Positions 32,627 through 39,902 of a DNA stretch of 64,000 nt are shown here, piece after piece; positions within the stretch are counted from its first letter, which is position 1; every line of letters begins with the position of its first letter. Below the pieces are notes generated by a model, which was not told the origin of the DNA, did no database searches, and saw nothing but the letters and a program-made list of their open reading frames with translations. The position numbers and the translations under genes were made by a program. The DNA comes from Actinoplanes teichomyceticus ATCC 31121 (GTDB taxonomy: Bacteria > Actinomycetota > Actinomycetes > Mycobacteriales > Micromonosporaceae), in NCBI RefSeq assembly GCF_003711105.1, contig NZ_CP023865.1, positions 403,501 through 467,500 of the forward strand, written 5' to 3'.

Positions 32627-32983
32627 TCAGAACGCGCGCGCCGTGATCGCGCCCAGCGTCGCGGCGCCCAGCCCCGCCAGGACGCTGATGAGCACATATG
32701 CCAGGGCGGTCGCCTGCCTCCCGCGCCGGGCGAGGGTCAGCGCCTCCCAGGAGAACGTCGAGTACGTGGTGAGCGCCCCGCAGAACCCGGTCCCGACCAG
32801 CGCGGCGAGCCGGGGCGAGAGCGGCATCCCGAGTACCAGCCCGAGGATCAGCGAGCCGGTCACGTTCACGGCGAGGGTGCCCCACGGGAACCCGGCGCCG
32901 TAGCGGGCCTGGACGTACCGGTCGGTGAGGTAGCGCAGGGGCGCCCCGACCGCCGCGCCGAGCGCGACGAGCAGCGCCGTCAT
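32627..32983 (-). CDS. crcB: fluoride channel subunit CrcB/Fluc (second copy)
   Basis: The 118-residue protein has four membrane spans with the family motifs [26 protein letters not shown] (pore asparagine) and [13 protein letters not shown]. Fluc proteins form dual-topology dimers that let fluoride ions leave the cell. ATG 32983 overlaps the stop of the preceding crcB gene (ATGA), so the two are co-translated and probably form a heterodimer, as in other Gram-positive bacteria with paired genes. No fluoride riboswitch is visible. Confidence 0.92.
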   Translation of the reverse strand: MTALLVALGAAVGAPLRYLTDRYVQARYGAGFPWGTLAVNVTGSLILGLVLGMPLSPRLAALVGTGFCGALTTYSTFSWEALTLARRGRQATALAYVLISVLAGLGAATLGAITARAF

Positions 32984-33498
32984 CGGGGCGCTCCGCCGCC
33001 CGCCGGGCCGCTCGGAAGCCGTTCGCCCGTGGGCGCGCCGCTTACCGGTTTGCCGTCCGCCGGGCCGCTCGGAAGCCGTTCGCCCGTGGGCGCGCCGCTT
33101 ACCGGTTTGCCGTCCGCCGGGCCGCCGAGGGACGCCAGCGAGCTGCCGGCCCACACCGCGAGCAGCGCCCCGGCGACGGTCGCGGCCAGGTACGCCAGGC
33201 CGGTCGGTGCGGGCGCCCGCAGCACGTCGTTCGCGGCGGTGGAGAAGGTGGTGTAGCCGCCGAGCACCCCGGTGCCGAGGAACAGCCGGGTCAGCCGGTG
33301 GCCGGGGCGGAACCGGCCGAGCAGGGTGAGCAGCGCCCCGATCAGGAAGCACCCGGAGACGTTGACCGACCAGGTGGACCACGGGAACCCGCCCGCGGCG
33401 TGCGGCCAGGCGACGCCGGCGGCGTACCGGGTGAGCGCGCCGAGCACGCCACCGGCCGACACCACGGCCAGGGCCCGGCCGTCCACGTCGAGATCCAT
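32980..33498 (-). CDS. crcB: fluoride channel subunit CrcB/Fluc (first copy) with repeat-extended tail
   Basis: The 172-residue protein has the four-span Fluc core ([34 protein letters not shown]) in its first 125 residues. The tail is extra: a 19-residue unit ([19 protein letters not shown]) occurs twice in tandem, encoded by two exact 57-bp repeats, and then [12 protein letters not shown] 33498 has TAACGT 7 bases upstream and no Shine-Dalgarno, suggesting a leaderless message. The tail is not part of the channel and should lie outside the four spans. Confidence 0.9.
   Translation of the reverse strand: MDLDVDGRALAVVSAGGVLGALTRYAAGVAWPHAAGGFPWSTWSVNVSGCFLIGALLTLLGRFRPGHRLTRLFLGTGVLGGYTTFSTAANDVLRAPAPTGLAYLAATVAGALLAVWAGSSLASLGGPADGKPVSGAPTGERLPSGPADGKPVSGAPTGERLPSGPAGGGAPR
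33004..33117. repeat. 57-bp tandem direct repeat, two exact copies
   Basis: Bases 33004-33060 and 33061-33117 are identical. The unit is a multiple of three and stays in frame in the crcB tail, so copy-number change would lengthen or shorten the protein without breaking it. It looks recent because no base differs between the copies. Confidence 0.9.
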
Positions 33499-33695
33499 CA
33501 CCGGCACGTTAGCGCGCGGGCGGCCGGGGGGACGTGGCGGCGTCCTCCCCGGCCGGTTCCGGGCGCTCCGGGCAGATCCACCGATCGCATGAAACGACCT
33601 GAAACAGGCGCTGTAAAAGCCCGTTGACCTGTACCGCAGCGGTTTCAGCGTCCACTGTAGGCGACGATCTTGCAGGGGCGAAACCCGGCCCGGAG

Positions 33696-34688
33696 TCAGT
33701 CCGGCGTGCCGAGCCGGCAGCAGTCACCGGCCCCGGTCGTCACGGTGACGTCGCGCAACTCGACCCCGCAGGCCCGCTCGAAGCGCACCGGCGACCAGTC
33801 GTGGCCGGTCCCGCTGCCGGCCAGCCGGCAGTCCCGGACCACGCTGTCCCGGTAGGCCAGCACGCTCACCACCCCGTCCACCTCGCTGCGGCCCCAACCG
33901 GCGATCCGGACCGCGTAGCGCGGGCCGGTCCAGCGCACGCAGACGTCGTCGACCTCGATCCGGGCGCCGACGTCCTCCGACGACGACACGAACCGGTCGG
34001 CGTTGTCGCCGGGCAGCAGCCGGAAGCCCATCTCCACGTCGCGCAGGCAGGCGCCGGACACCCGGACGTCATGCACCGAGCTCAGGTAGAAGCCCTCGAT
34101 CGCGCCACGGACCCGCAGGTCGGAGACGGTCAGCCGGTGCGGGTGGTAGGTCGGGCCGGTGATCGACGAGACATCCGACCCGGCCGCGCCCCAGTGCACC
34201 GCGACCCCGGTCCAGCCGCCGGTGACCTGGACGTCGTGCAGCACGGTCCGGCGCACCGCGCCCATCACGCCGATCGCGTTCGCGGTGCGCAGCGCGCCGT
34301 GGTCGACGTGCACCCGGTGGACGTCCACGTCACTGATCCACTCCGGGGCGCCCGGATAGAGGTACTCGCCGATGGTCAGGCCGGTGCCGCGGTCGCCGCC
34401 GTGCTCGCCCGGGTCGGACGGGGCCGGCCGCAGGCCCAGGTCGCTGATCGACACTCCGGAGCCGAGCACGTGCAGCACCGGATGGCCGGTGGTGGACTCC
34501 GAGACCAGCCAGGTCTGTGTGGCCGACGAGCCGCGTACCGTCCAGCCGCCGGGCACCCGCAGGCCCTCGGCGAGCGGGTGGGCGCCGGGCGGCAGCTCCA
34601 GCTGACCGGGCGGCCGGGTGTCCAGCAGATCCTGCAGGAGCCGGTGGTTGGCCAGCGGGTCGCCGCCGAGGCTCGGGCGGTACGTCAT
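33696..34688 (-). CDS. right-handed beta-helix protein of the glycan operon
   Basis: The 330-residue protein is a series of short strands with regular V-x-V and hydrophobic ladders (DVDVHRVHVDH, RTVLHDVQVTGGWTGVAVHW, HDVRVSGACLRDVEMGF), as in pectate-lyase-like parallel beta-helices. It has no signal peptide. It is the last gene of the second glycan operon, 22 bases after the previous stop. Proteins of this fold can bind or cut polysaccharides; catalytic residues are not recognisable. A cytoplasmic role in glycan assembly, or export by an unusual route, would have to be shown. Confidence 0.6.
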   Translation of the reverse strand: MTYRPSLGGDPLANHRLLQDLLDTRPPGQLELPPGAHPLAEGLRVPGGWTVRGSSATQTWLVSESTTGHPVLHVLGSGVSISDLGLRPAPSDPGEHGGDRGTGLTIGEYLYPGAPEWISDVDVHRVHVDHGALRTANAIGVMGAVRRTVLHDVQVTGGWTGVAVHWGAAGSDVSSITGPTYHPHRLTVSDLRVRGAIEGFYLSSVHDVRVSGACLRDVEMGFRLLPGDNADRFVSSSEDVGARIEVDDVCVRWTGPRYAVRIAGWGRSEVDGVVSVLAYRDSVVRDCRLAGSGTGHDWSPVRFERACGVELRDVTVTTGAGDCCRLGTPD

Positions 34689-34710
34689 GACCGCCCCGGC
34701 TTCCCGCCGG

Positions 34711-35712
34711 TCACGCCAGCCCCGCCTGCTGCGCGGCCCGGCCGGGCGCCGGCTCGGCCGGTGTCCCCTCGGGGGCCAGCCGCCAGGACAGGGTGGGCTG
34801 CGACTGCGCCGAGCCGAGCAGCACCGGGTTCGGCACCGGGGCGGCGAACCGTACCGTCATGGCCCCGTCGGCGAGGTGGGCCACCTCCACCGGCACCGGC
34901 TCGCCGGTGATCAGGTCGGTCGCCAGCACCCCGGCCAGCTCGCCGGGCCGGTGCGGAACCGCCCGTACGGCCACCCGCCGCGCCGCCCGGGACAGCTTGA
35001 ACACCGCCCGGGCCGGTTTCTGCCGGGTCCACCGGTTGCGTGGGCTGACCGGCAGCGGCGGGGCGGCCGGCACCCCGGCCACCTCCAGCCGGTACGCCCC
35101 GTGCCGACCCGGCTGCGCCACCGCGAAGTCGCACCCGGTGTGCCCGGCCGGGCCGCTCACCGGGGCGGGCGTGGCCTGCTCCCGTACCGAAACGCTGTTG
35201 ATCCGCAGTCCGATCGCGGCCCTCGCGCTGAGCCGCGGCGCCGCCCACGACGGGAGCGAGGGCTCGGCGAGCTCCACGATCAGCATGCCCTCGTCCTGCA
35301 GCTCGCCGGCCGGCAGGTCGAAGCCGAGCGTGGCGGTGGCCGGGGCGGCGCCACGCCAGCCCTGCCGCCGGGCCAGCACCAGCGCGCCGCGGATCCGGCC
35401 CTGCACCCGCACCATGACCAGGCGGGGCAGCTCGGGGGCCAGCCGGGACGGCCGCACCCGGTCGGACCACCAGCGGGTACCCATCTCGTCCAGCCCGACC
35501 GAGACGGTCACCCGGACCGGGGCGCCGGTGCCGTTCACCTTGATCGCCACCGCGCCGAACTCGCCGTTGACCCGCCCGACGATCCCGGTGCCGCGGATCA
35601 TCTGGTCCAGGATCACGATCGCCGAGCTGGACCCGCTGGTCAGTTCCAGCGGGAGCGGGGCGGCCACCGACGGCTCGTCGAAGTCGGTGCGAAACCACGA
35701 ACCGATGCTCAT
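34711..35712 (-). CDS. unknown beta-rich protein of the glycan operon
   Basis: I do not recognise this 333-residue protein. It opens MSIGSWFRTDFDEPSV, has many alternating beta-type segments (AIKVNGTGAPVRVTVSVGLDE, RHGAYRLEVAG) and no signal peptide or membrane span, suggesting jelly-roll or carbohydrate-binding-like domains. ATG 35712 overlaps the stop of the GT-B-like gene (ATGA at 35709). A longer frame upstream is only the shadow of that gene. The context (pseI, pseH, GT genes) points to a surface-glycan role. Confidence 0.6.
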   Translation of the reverse strand: MSIGSWFRTDFDEPSVAAPLPLELTSGSSSAIVILDQMIRGTGIVGRVNGEFGAVAIKVNGTGAPVRVTVSVGLDEMGTRWWSDRVRPSRLAPELPRLVMVRVQGRIRGALVLARRQGWRGAAPATATLGFDLPAGELQDEGMLIVELAEPSLPSWAAPRLSARAAIGLRINSVSVREQATPAPVSGPAGHTGCDFAVAQPGRHGAYRLEVAGVPAAPPLPVSPRNRWTRQKPARAVFKLSRAARRVAVRAVPHRPGELAGVLATDLITGEPVPVEVAHLADGAMTVRFAAPVPNPVLLGSAQSQPTLSWRLAPEGTPAEPAPGRAAQQAGLA

Positions 35713-37277
35713 GACAGGTCGGTCCGGGTCAGCAGCGGCTCCCGCCGGGTCCACATCCGCTCCACCGTCTCGAACAGCGGGTCGGCGTCGCTCTCGATGT
35801 GCCGGAACGTCGCCCGCATCGTCTTGAGCAGGGTGTTCACCGGCCAGACCTCCCACTGCGGGACCTGTGGGGTGACCACGTCCGAGCCGCTGCGGTACAG
35901 CCACAGCCAGAGCCGGGCGCGCTGCACCTGCTCCTCGGTGACCAGGGTGGCGCCGTCGCGGATGGCGGTGATGCTCTCGTCCAGCGTCTTGAAGTACGCG
36001 TCGGTGGAGTCCACCACCGTGGAGAGCCCGCACGAGCTCCACTCCGACCAGCCGGCCTGGATCACCGGGATGCCGTACGCCGGCAGTTCGTTGCTCACGC
36101 TGCCGCGCACCGTGACGCCCAGGTCGGTGAGGCTCCACAGGGCGTTCTTGCTGAGCGTGGCGCTGGGCCGGAAGACCAGGTGCCTGGCCTTGCGGTGCTG
36201 CTCGGCCAGCGCGTCGAAGAAGCCGGTGGAGTCGTAGAGCCTCTGGCTGGGGTGGTCCAGGAACAACCACTGCGCGTCGGTGCGGCCGGCCGCCCACTCG
36301 GCGGTCTGCGTGAACCACTCGGACAGGCTGGGGAACAGCTCGCGGTTGGTGCCCAGCGCGTCCGAGACGGCGTGGTTGAACACCGCGACGATCGGCCGGT
36401 CGGGGTCGAGGCCGAACCGGGCGGCCGCGTGGCTGCGCAGCAGGGCACGCTCGGCCGGGTTGTTCAGGTCGACCGAGGCGCTCGTGCCGCCCCGCCACCA
36501 GCTCGGCCGGCCCAGGTTGACCTTGGCCCGCCAGGCGATCAGCTCGGTCACCGGGCGCAGCTTCTCCCGGCGCGGCCAGACCTGGCGGTCGAAGACCTCG
36601 CCGATCTGCCGGGTCAGCTCGCCGCGGAAGGTCTCGGTGTGCGTGTCGTGCTCGGGGAACAACGCGTACGCCTTGAGGCAGCCGGTCTGCTGGGTGTGGA
36701 TCACCGGGACGCCGGCCCGCCGGGCGACGTCCACCGCCAGGCCCCACTGGTCGTAGTCGACGTGGCTGGTGACCAGCGCCACCACGTTTGCCCGGAACTG
36801 CTGCTCGTAGTACGCGGCCAGGGCGTTGCCGTAGCGCACCCGCTCGGCCGGCGGGTTCTCCCGCATCCGGGGCAGCTTGGCGAGCCGGGCGTCGGTGGCC
36901 CGGATGTTCGCCGCCACGGTCGCCGCCAGCTCGGGCGACGGCGTGGCGTCCGACCGGCGGATGACGTCCCAGACGTCGATGGTCTCGGACGCGCCGTACG
37001 CGGCCGCGAACTCGCGCACCAGCGACACGTCGAAGCCCTGCCAGAGCGTCTTGGCCCAGGACTCCTCGACCCCGGTGAAGACGATCATGCGGGCCGGTCG
37101 GATCCGGCGGATCGCGTTGGCGACCGCGAGGTTGCGCAGGGTCACCCGCAGATCCTGGTGGAAGGCCTCCACCAGGATCACGCCGTCGTCGGCGGGCGGC
37201 GGCAGGTTCTTCTGCCAGAACACCTCGGCGGCGTTGAGGAAGTGCTTCCACTCCTGCTTGTTGGCGTTCAGCAGCAC
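35709..37277 (-). CDS. putative GT-B glycosyltransferase, capsule-type
   Basis: The 522-residue cytosolic protein reads like a GT-B sugar transferase of the capsule (KpsS/polysialyltransferase-like) group. Visible are VEAFHQDLRVTLRNLAVANA, VVALVTSHVDYDQWG, IVAVFNHAVSDALG, LFLDHPSQRLYDST, and a donor-site-like stretch VRGSVSNELPAYGIPVIQAG. GTG 37277 starts 1 base after the pseI stop, so the genes are coupled. A transferase that attaches pseudaminic acid from CMP-Pse is a reasonable guess because it sits beside pseI. Confidence 0.65.
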   Translation of the reverse strand: MLLNANKQEWKHFLNAAEVFWQKNLPPPADDGVILVEAFHQDLRVTLRNLAVANAIRRIRPARMIVFTGVEESWAKTLWQGFDVSLVREFAAAYGASETIDVWDVIRRSDATPSPELAATVAANIRATDARLAKLPRMRENPPAERVRYGNALAAYYEQQFRANVVALVTSHVDYDQWGLAVDVARRAGVPVIHTQQTGCLKAYALFPEHDTHTETFRGELTRQIGEVFDRQVWPRREKLRPVTELIAWRAKVNLGRPSWWRGGTSASVDLNNPAERALLRSHAAARFGLDPDRPIVAVFNHAVSDALGTNRELFPSLSEWFTQTAEWAAGRTDAQWLFLDHPSQRLYDSTGFFDALAEQHRKARHLVFRPSATLSKNALWSLTDLGVTVRGSVSNELPAYGIPVIQAGWSEWSSCGLSTVVDSTDAYFKTLDESITAIRDGATLVTEEQVQRARLWLWLYRSGSDVVTPQVPQWEVWPVNTLLKTMRATFRHIESDADPLFETVERMWTRREPLLTRTDLS

Positions 37278-37278
37278 G

Positions 37279-38295
37279 TCAGATCAGGTCCCAGCTCAGC
37301 GGCGTGCCCTTGGCGGCGTCGGCGGTGAAGACGCGGCCCAGCACGGTGCCCATCATGTCCGGCTCCAGGCCGCCGGTGGGGCGGATCGAGCGGACGTTCT
37401 CCTCGGTCACCGGATCGCCGGCCCGCACGTCGGCCACCACGTAGAGCGAGCGGCGGAAACGCAGGCTCTCCCGCTCCGCCTCGGTGGGTCCGATGGCCGT
37501 GGTGCCCAGCGCCTGCCAGGCGCGCTCGGACTCGGTCACCAGGGCGGCGAGTTCGCTCGGCTCCAGGGAGAAGGCCGAGTCCACGCCGCCGTCGGTACGG
37601 CTGAGCGTCACGTGTTTCTCGATGAGCACCGCGCCCAACGCGACCGCGGCGACCGGCACACCGATGCCCAGCGTGTGGTCGCTCAGGCCGATCGGCAGCC
37701 GCAGCGCCTCGGCCAGCACCGGGATGCGCCGCAGGTTGGTCTGCTCGGGCGGGGCGGGGTATGACGCGGTGCAGCTGAGCACGGTGATGTCGGTGGCGCC
37801 GGCGCCCCGTGCCGCCTCCACCGCCGCGGTGATCTCGTGGAGCGTGGCCATGCCGGTCGAGATGATCACCGGCTTGCCGGTCGAGGCGCAGAGCCGGATC
37901 AGCGGCAGGTCGGTGATCTCCGACGAGGCGATCTTGTACATCGGCGCGTCCAGCTTCTCCAGCAGCTCGACCGCGGTCCGGTCGAACGGGCTGGAGAACG
38001 GCGTGATGCCCCGCTCGCGCGCCCGCTCGAAGATCGGCGCGTGCCAGTCCCACGGGGTGTGGGCGCGCTCGAAGAGCTGGTAGAGGTAGTCACCACCCCA
38101 CAGGTCGTGGCCGGCGGAGATCTGGAAACGCGGGTGCTTGACGTCCACGGTCATGGTGTCCGCGGTGTACGTCTGGATCTTGATGGCGTCCGCGCCCGCG
38201 TCCGCGGCGGCGTCCACCAGCCGCAGCGCCCGGTCCAGCGAACCGTTGTGGTTCCCGGACATCTCCGCGACGATGTAGGGCTTCGTTCTGCTCAT
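37279..38295 (-). CDS. pseI: pseudaminic acid synthase
   Basis: The 338-residue NeuB-family protein has an N-terminal TIM barrel (AEMSGNHNGSLDRALRLVDA, KIQTYTADTMTVD, KIASSEITDLPLIR, IGLSDHTLG, IEKHVTLSR) and a C-terminal SAF/antifreeze-like domain (RRSLYVVADVRAGDPVTEENV). The TADTMT form points to PseI rather than sialic or legionaminic synthases. It joins the 6-deoxy-AltdiNAc sugar with phosphoenolpyruvate to give pseudaminic acid. Its ATG overlaps the pseH stop (ATGA at 38292). Confidence 0.92.
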   Translation of the reverse strand: MSRTKPYIVAEMSGNHNGSLDRALRLVDAAADAGADAIKIQTYTADTMTVDVKHPRFQISAGHDLWGGDYLYQLFERAHTPWDWHAPIFERARERGITPFSSPFDRTAVELLEKLDAPMYKIASSEITDLPLIRLCASTGKPVIISTGMATLHEITAAVEAARGAGATDITVLSCTASYPAPPEQTNLRRIPVLAEALRLPIGLSDHTLGIGVPVAAVALGAVLIEKHVTLSRTDGGVDSAFSLEPSELAALVTESERAWQALGTTAIGPTEAERESLRFRRSLYVVADVRAGDPVTEENVRSIRPTGGLEPDMMGTVLGRVFTADAAKGTPLSWDLI

Positions 38296-38741
38296 TTCGC
38301 TCTCTCTGTCCAGACGACCGTCTTGGGGACCCCGTCGACCAGCCGTTCATATCTGCGCGTCTCGCGGAAGCCGAACCGCCTGTGCAGCGCGAGCACCTGC
38401 GTGTTCTCCTCGAGCGTCTCGCCGCCGAGGGTGTCCAGGCCCAGCGTGCCGAAGGCGTACTCGACGGCCTCCTTCTCCAGCCGCATCCAGGCCGGCAGCA
38501 GGCGCGGGCCGAGCCCTTCGACGTCGAGGTAGAACGACCAGGTGTTGCCGCTGAAGATCACCACCCCGGCCGGTACGCCGTCCTCCTCGTAGATCAGGAC
38601 GTCGCCGCTGCGGGCCGCCCACCAGGCCGCGTGCTCGGCGGGCTGGATCTCATGGGTGGTGAGGCTGACGGCTCGTACCGACGGGTGGTTGCGCCAGCGC
38701 AGCACCTGGTCACGGTCGGAGTCGGTGGCGGGTCGAAGCAC
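38292..38741 (-). CDS. pseH: UDP-4-amino-sugar N-acyltransferase (GNAT), PseH
   Basis: The 149-residue GNAT protein has LRPATDSDRDQVLRWRNHPSVR, a PseH-like opening (RNHPxVR), then EEDGVPAGVVIF and a C-terminal LALHRRFGFRETRRYER that closes the acetyl-CoA site. PseH acylates the 4-amino group, usually with acetyl-CoA, between PseC and PseG. GTG 38741 is 4 bases after the glycosyltransferase stop. Given the nearby carrier-protein operon, an acyl group other than acetyl is a possibility for this enzyme or for a later step. Confidence 0.85.
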   Translation of the reverse strand: MLRPATDSDRDQVLRWRNHPSVRAVSLTTHEIQPAEHAAWWAARSGDVLIYEEDGVPAGVVIFSGNTWSFYLDVEGLGPRLLPAWMRLEKEAVEYAFGTLGLDTLGGETLEENTQVLALHRRFGFRETRRYERLVDGVPKTVVWTERAK

Positions 38742-38745
38742 GCGG

Positions 38746-39807
38746 TCAACGTAGAGAGGTGGTTTGGACCGGTTGTGGCATCGAGGGGATGCTCCGGGAA
38801 ACCGCAGGTGGCCGTTGGGTGGACCGGCTCCGGAGGCCGGCGAGCCGGTAACCGGCGCGCAGCGCGGCGTACAGCGGGTAGCTGTTCATCGCGACCAGCC
38901 GGTGCTTCATGCCGGCGGCGCCGGGCGGCATCCGGTGGCCGGCGGGCAGATGCCGGCGGTACAGCTCGGCGATGCGCCGGAAGAACGGGCGGCGGCAGCT
39001 CGGATGCATCCGCGAGTCGTTCCCGGCGACCACCATCAGGTGGTTGATCATCAAGGTGAACACCCGGGAACGTACGGCCGGCGCGGCGCCGACCCGGTCG
39101 AGCCAGTGGTGCAGCGCGTCGTACTGGTCGAACGCCTCGAAATGGCGGGAGCTGCGGGTCGCGGTGATCGCGCCGGGGCGGCCGATCCGGTAGTGGTAGC
39201 AGACCCGGTTCAGCACGTCGATGCGGTCCGCGGCGATCAGGACCGGATTGCTGAACGGCACGTCCTCGTACCACCCGGCGGGGAACCGCAGCTGGTTCTC
39301 CAGCAGCAGGCCGCGGCGGACGATCCGGTTCCACGCGGTGTGCTGCACGCCCAGCAGGCGGTCCAGGCTCGGCGGCCCGGCCAGCAGCGGGGAGCTGGCG
39401 TCGGTCTCCAGCCGGCCGTCCTCGTGCTCGCGCAGATGGTCGACGAGCAGCACGTCCGGTTCCGACCGGCGCAGGCGGTCCAGCACGGCGCGCACCGAGC
39501 CGGGTGGCAGCCGGTCGTCGCTGTCGACGAACCAGACGTAGCGGCCGGTGGCCTCGGCCAGGCCGGCGTTGCGGGCCGGCCCGAGGCCGACGTTGCTGGG
39601 CAGGTGCAGCACCCGGAGGCCGCCGTGGCGTTCCGCGTACGTGTCCAGCAGCGCGCCGCAGCGGTCCGGCGAGGCGTCGTCGACGGCGATCACCTCGACG
39701 TCCGCGTTCTCCTGCGGACTCAGTCCGGCCCGGATCGAGTCGAGACAGGCCAGGAGGAATCCCTCGACCGCGTAGACCGGCACCACGACGGTCAGCAGAG
39801 CACCCAT
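38746..39807 (-). CDS. family 2 glycosyltransferase
   Basis: The 353-residue GT2 protein has the inverting GT-A motifs: LTVVVPVYAVEGFLLACLDS, VIAVDDASPDR, the GLGPARNAGLAEA loop and the metal-binding FVDSDD. The C-terminal half is helical with no membrane span and ends in a basic, Ser/Pro-rich tail. It is the first gene of the operon that continues with pseH, pseI and the GT-B-like protein. It probably adds a sugar to the lipid-linked repeat unit that also receives pseudaminic acid. Confidence 0.85.
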   Translation of the reverse strand: MGALLTVVVPVYAVEGFLLACLDSIRAGLSPQENADVEVIAVDDASPDRCGALLDTYAERHGGLRVLHLPSNVGLGPARNAGLAEATGRYVWFVDSDDRLPPGSVRAVLDRLRRSEPDVLLVDHLREHEDGRLETDASSPLLAGPPSLDRLLGVQHTAWNRIVRRGLLLENQLRFPAGWYEDVPFSNPVLIAADRIDVLNRVCYHYRIGRPGAITATRSSRHFEAFDQYDALHHWLDRVGAAPAVRSRVFTLMINHLMVVAGNDSRMHPSCRRPFFRRIAELYRRHLPAGHRMPPGAAGMKHRLVAMNSYPLYAALRAGYRLAGLRSRSTQRPPAVSRSIPSMPQPVQTTSLR

Positions 39808-39902
39808 GGCTCCACCGTCGGTGGTCGACGTGATCCTCAGGTGAACAGCAGCTTAATGAGATCTGCGCCACAGGAGAATTCGGTCGATCCGGTCACTCCG
39901 CG

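Noticed and set aside
33499..33695. Fluoride riboswitch upstream of the crcB pair
   Set aside because: I looked for the conserved crcB-motif blocks on the minus strand and did not find them.
33509..33727. Small minus-strand open frame between the beta-helix gene and crcB
   Set aside because: Third positions are not G/C-biased like real genes here; the region is A/T-rich and more likely promoter or spacer.
34711..37251. An 846-residue open frame on the minus strand
   Set aside because: The part above 35712 is a shadow of the GT-B-like gene; the real gene starts at ATG 35712 with an ATGA overlap.
15082..39807. A flagellar glycosylation island
   Set aside because: Pse genes suggest it, but no flagellin, Maf/PseE or other flagellar gene lies in the window, so the target cannot be assigned.
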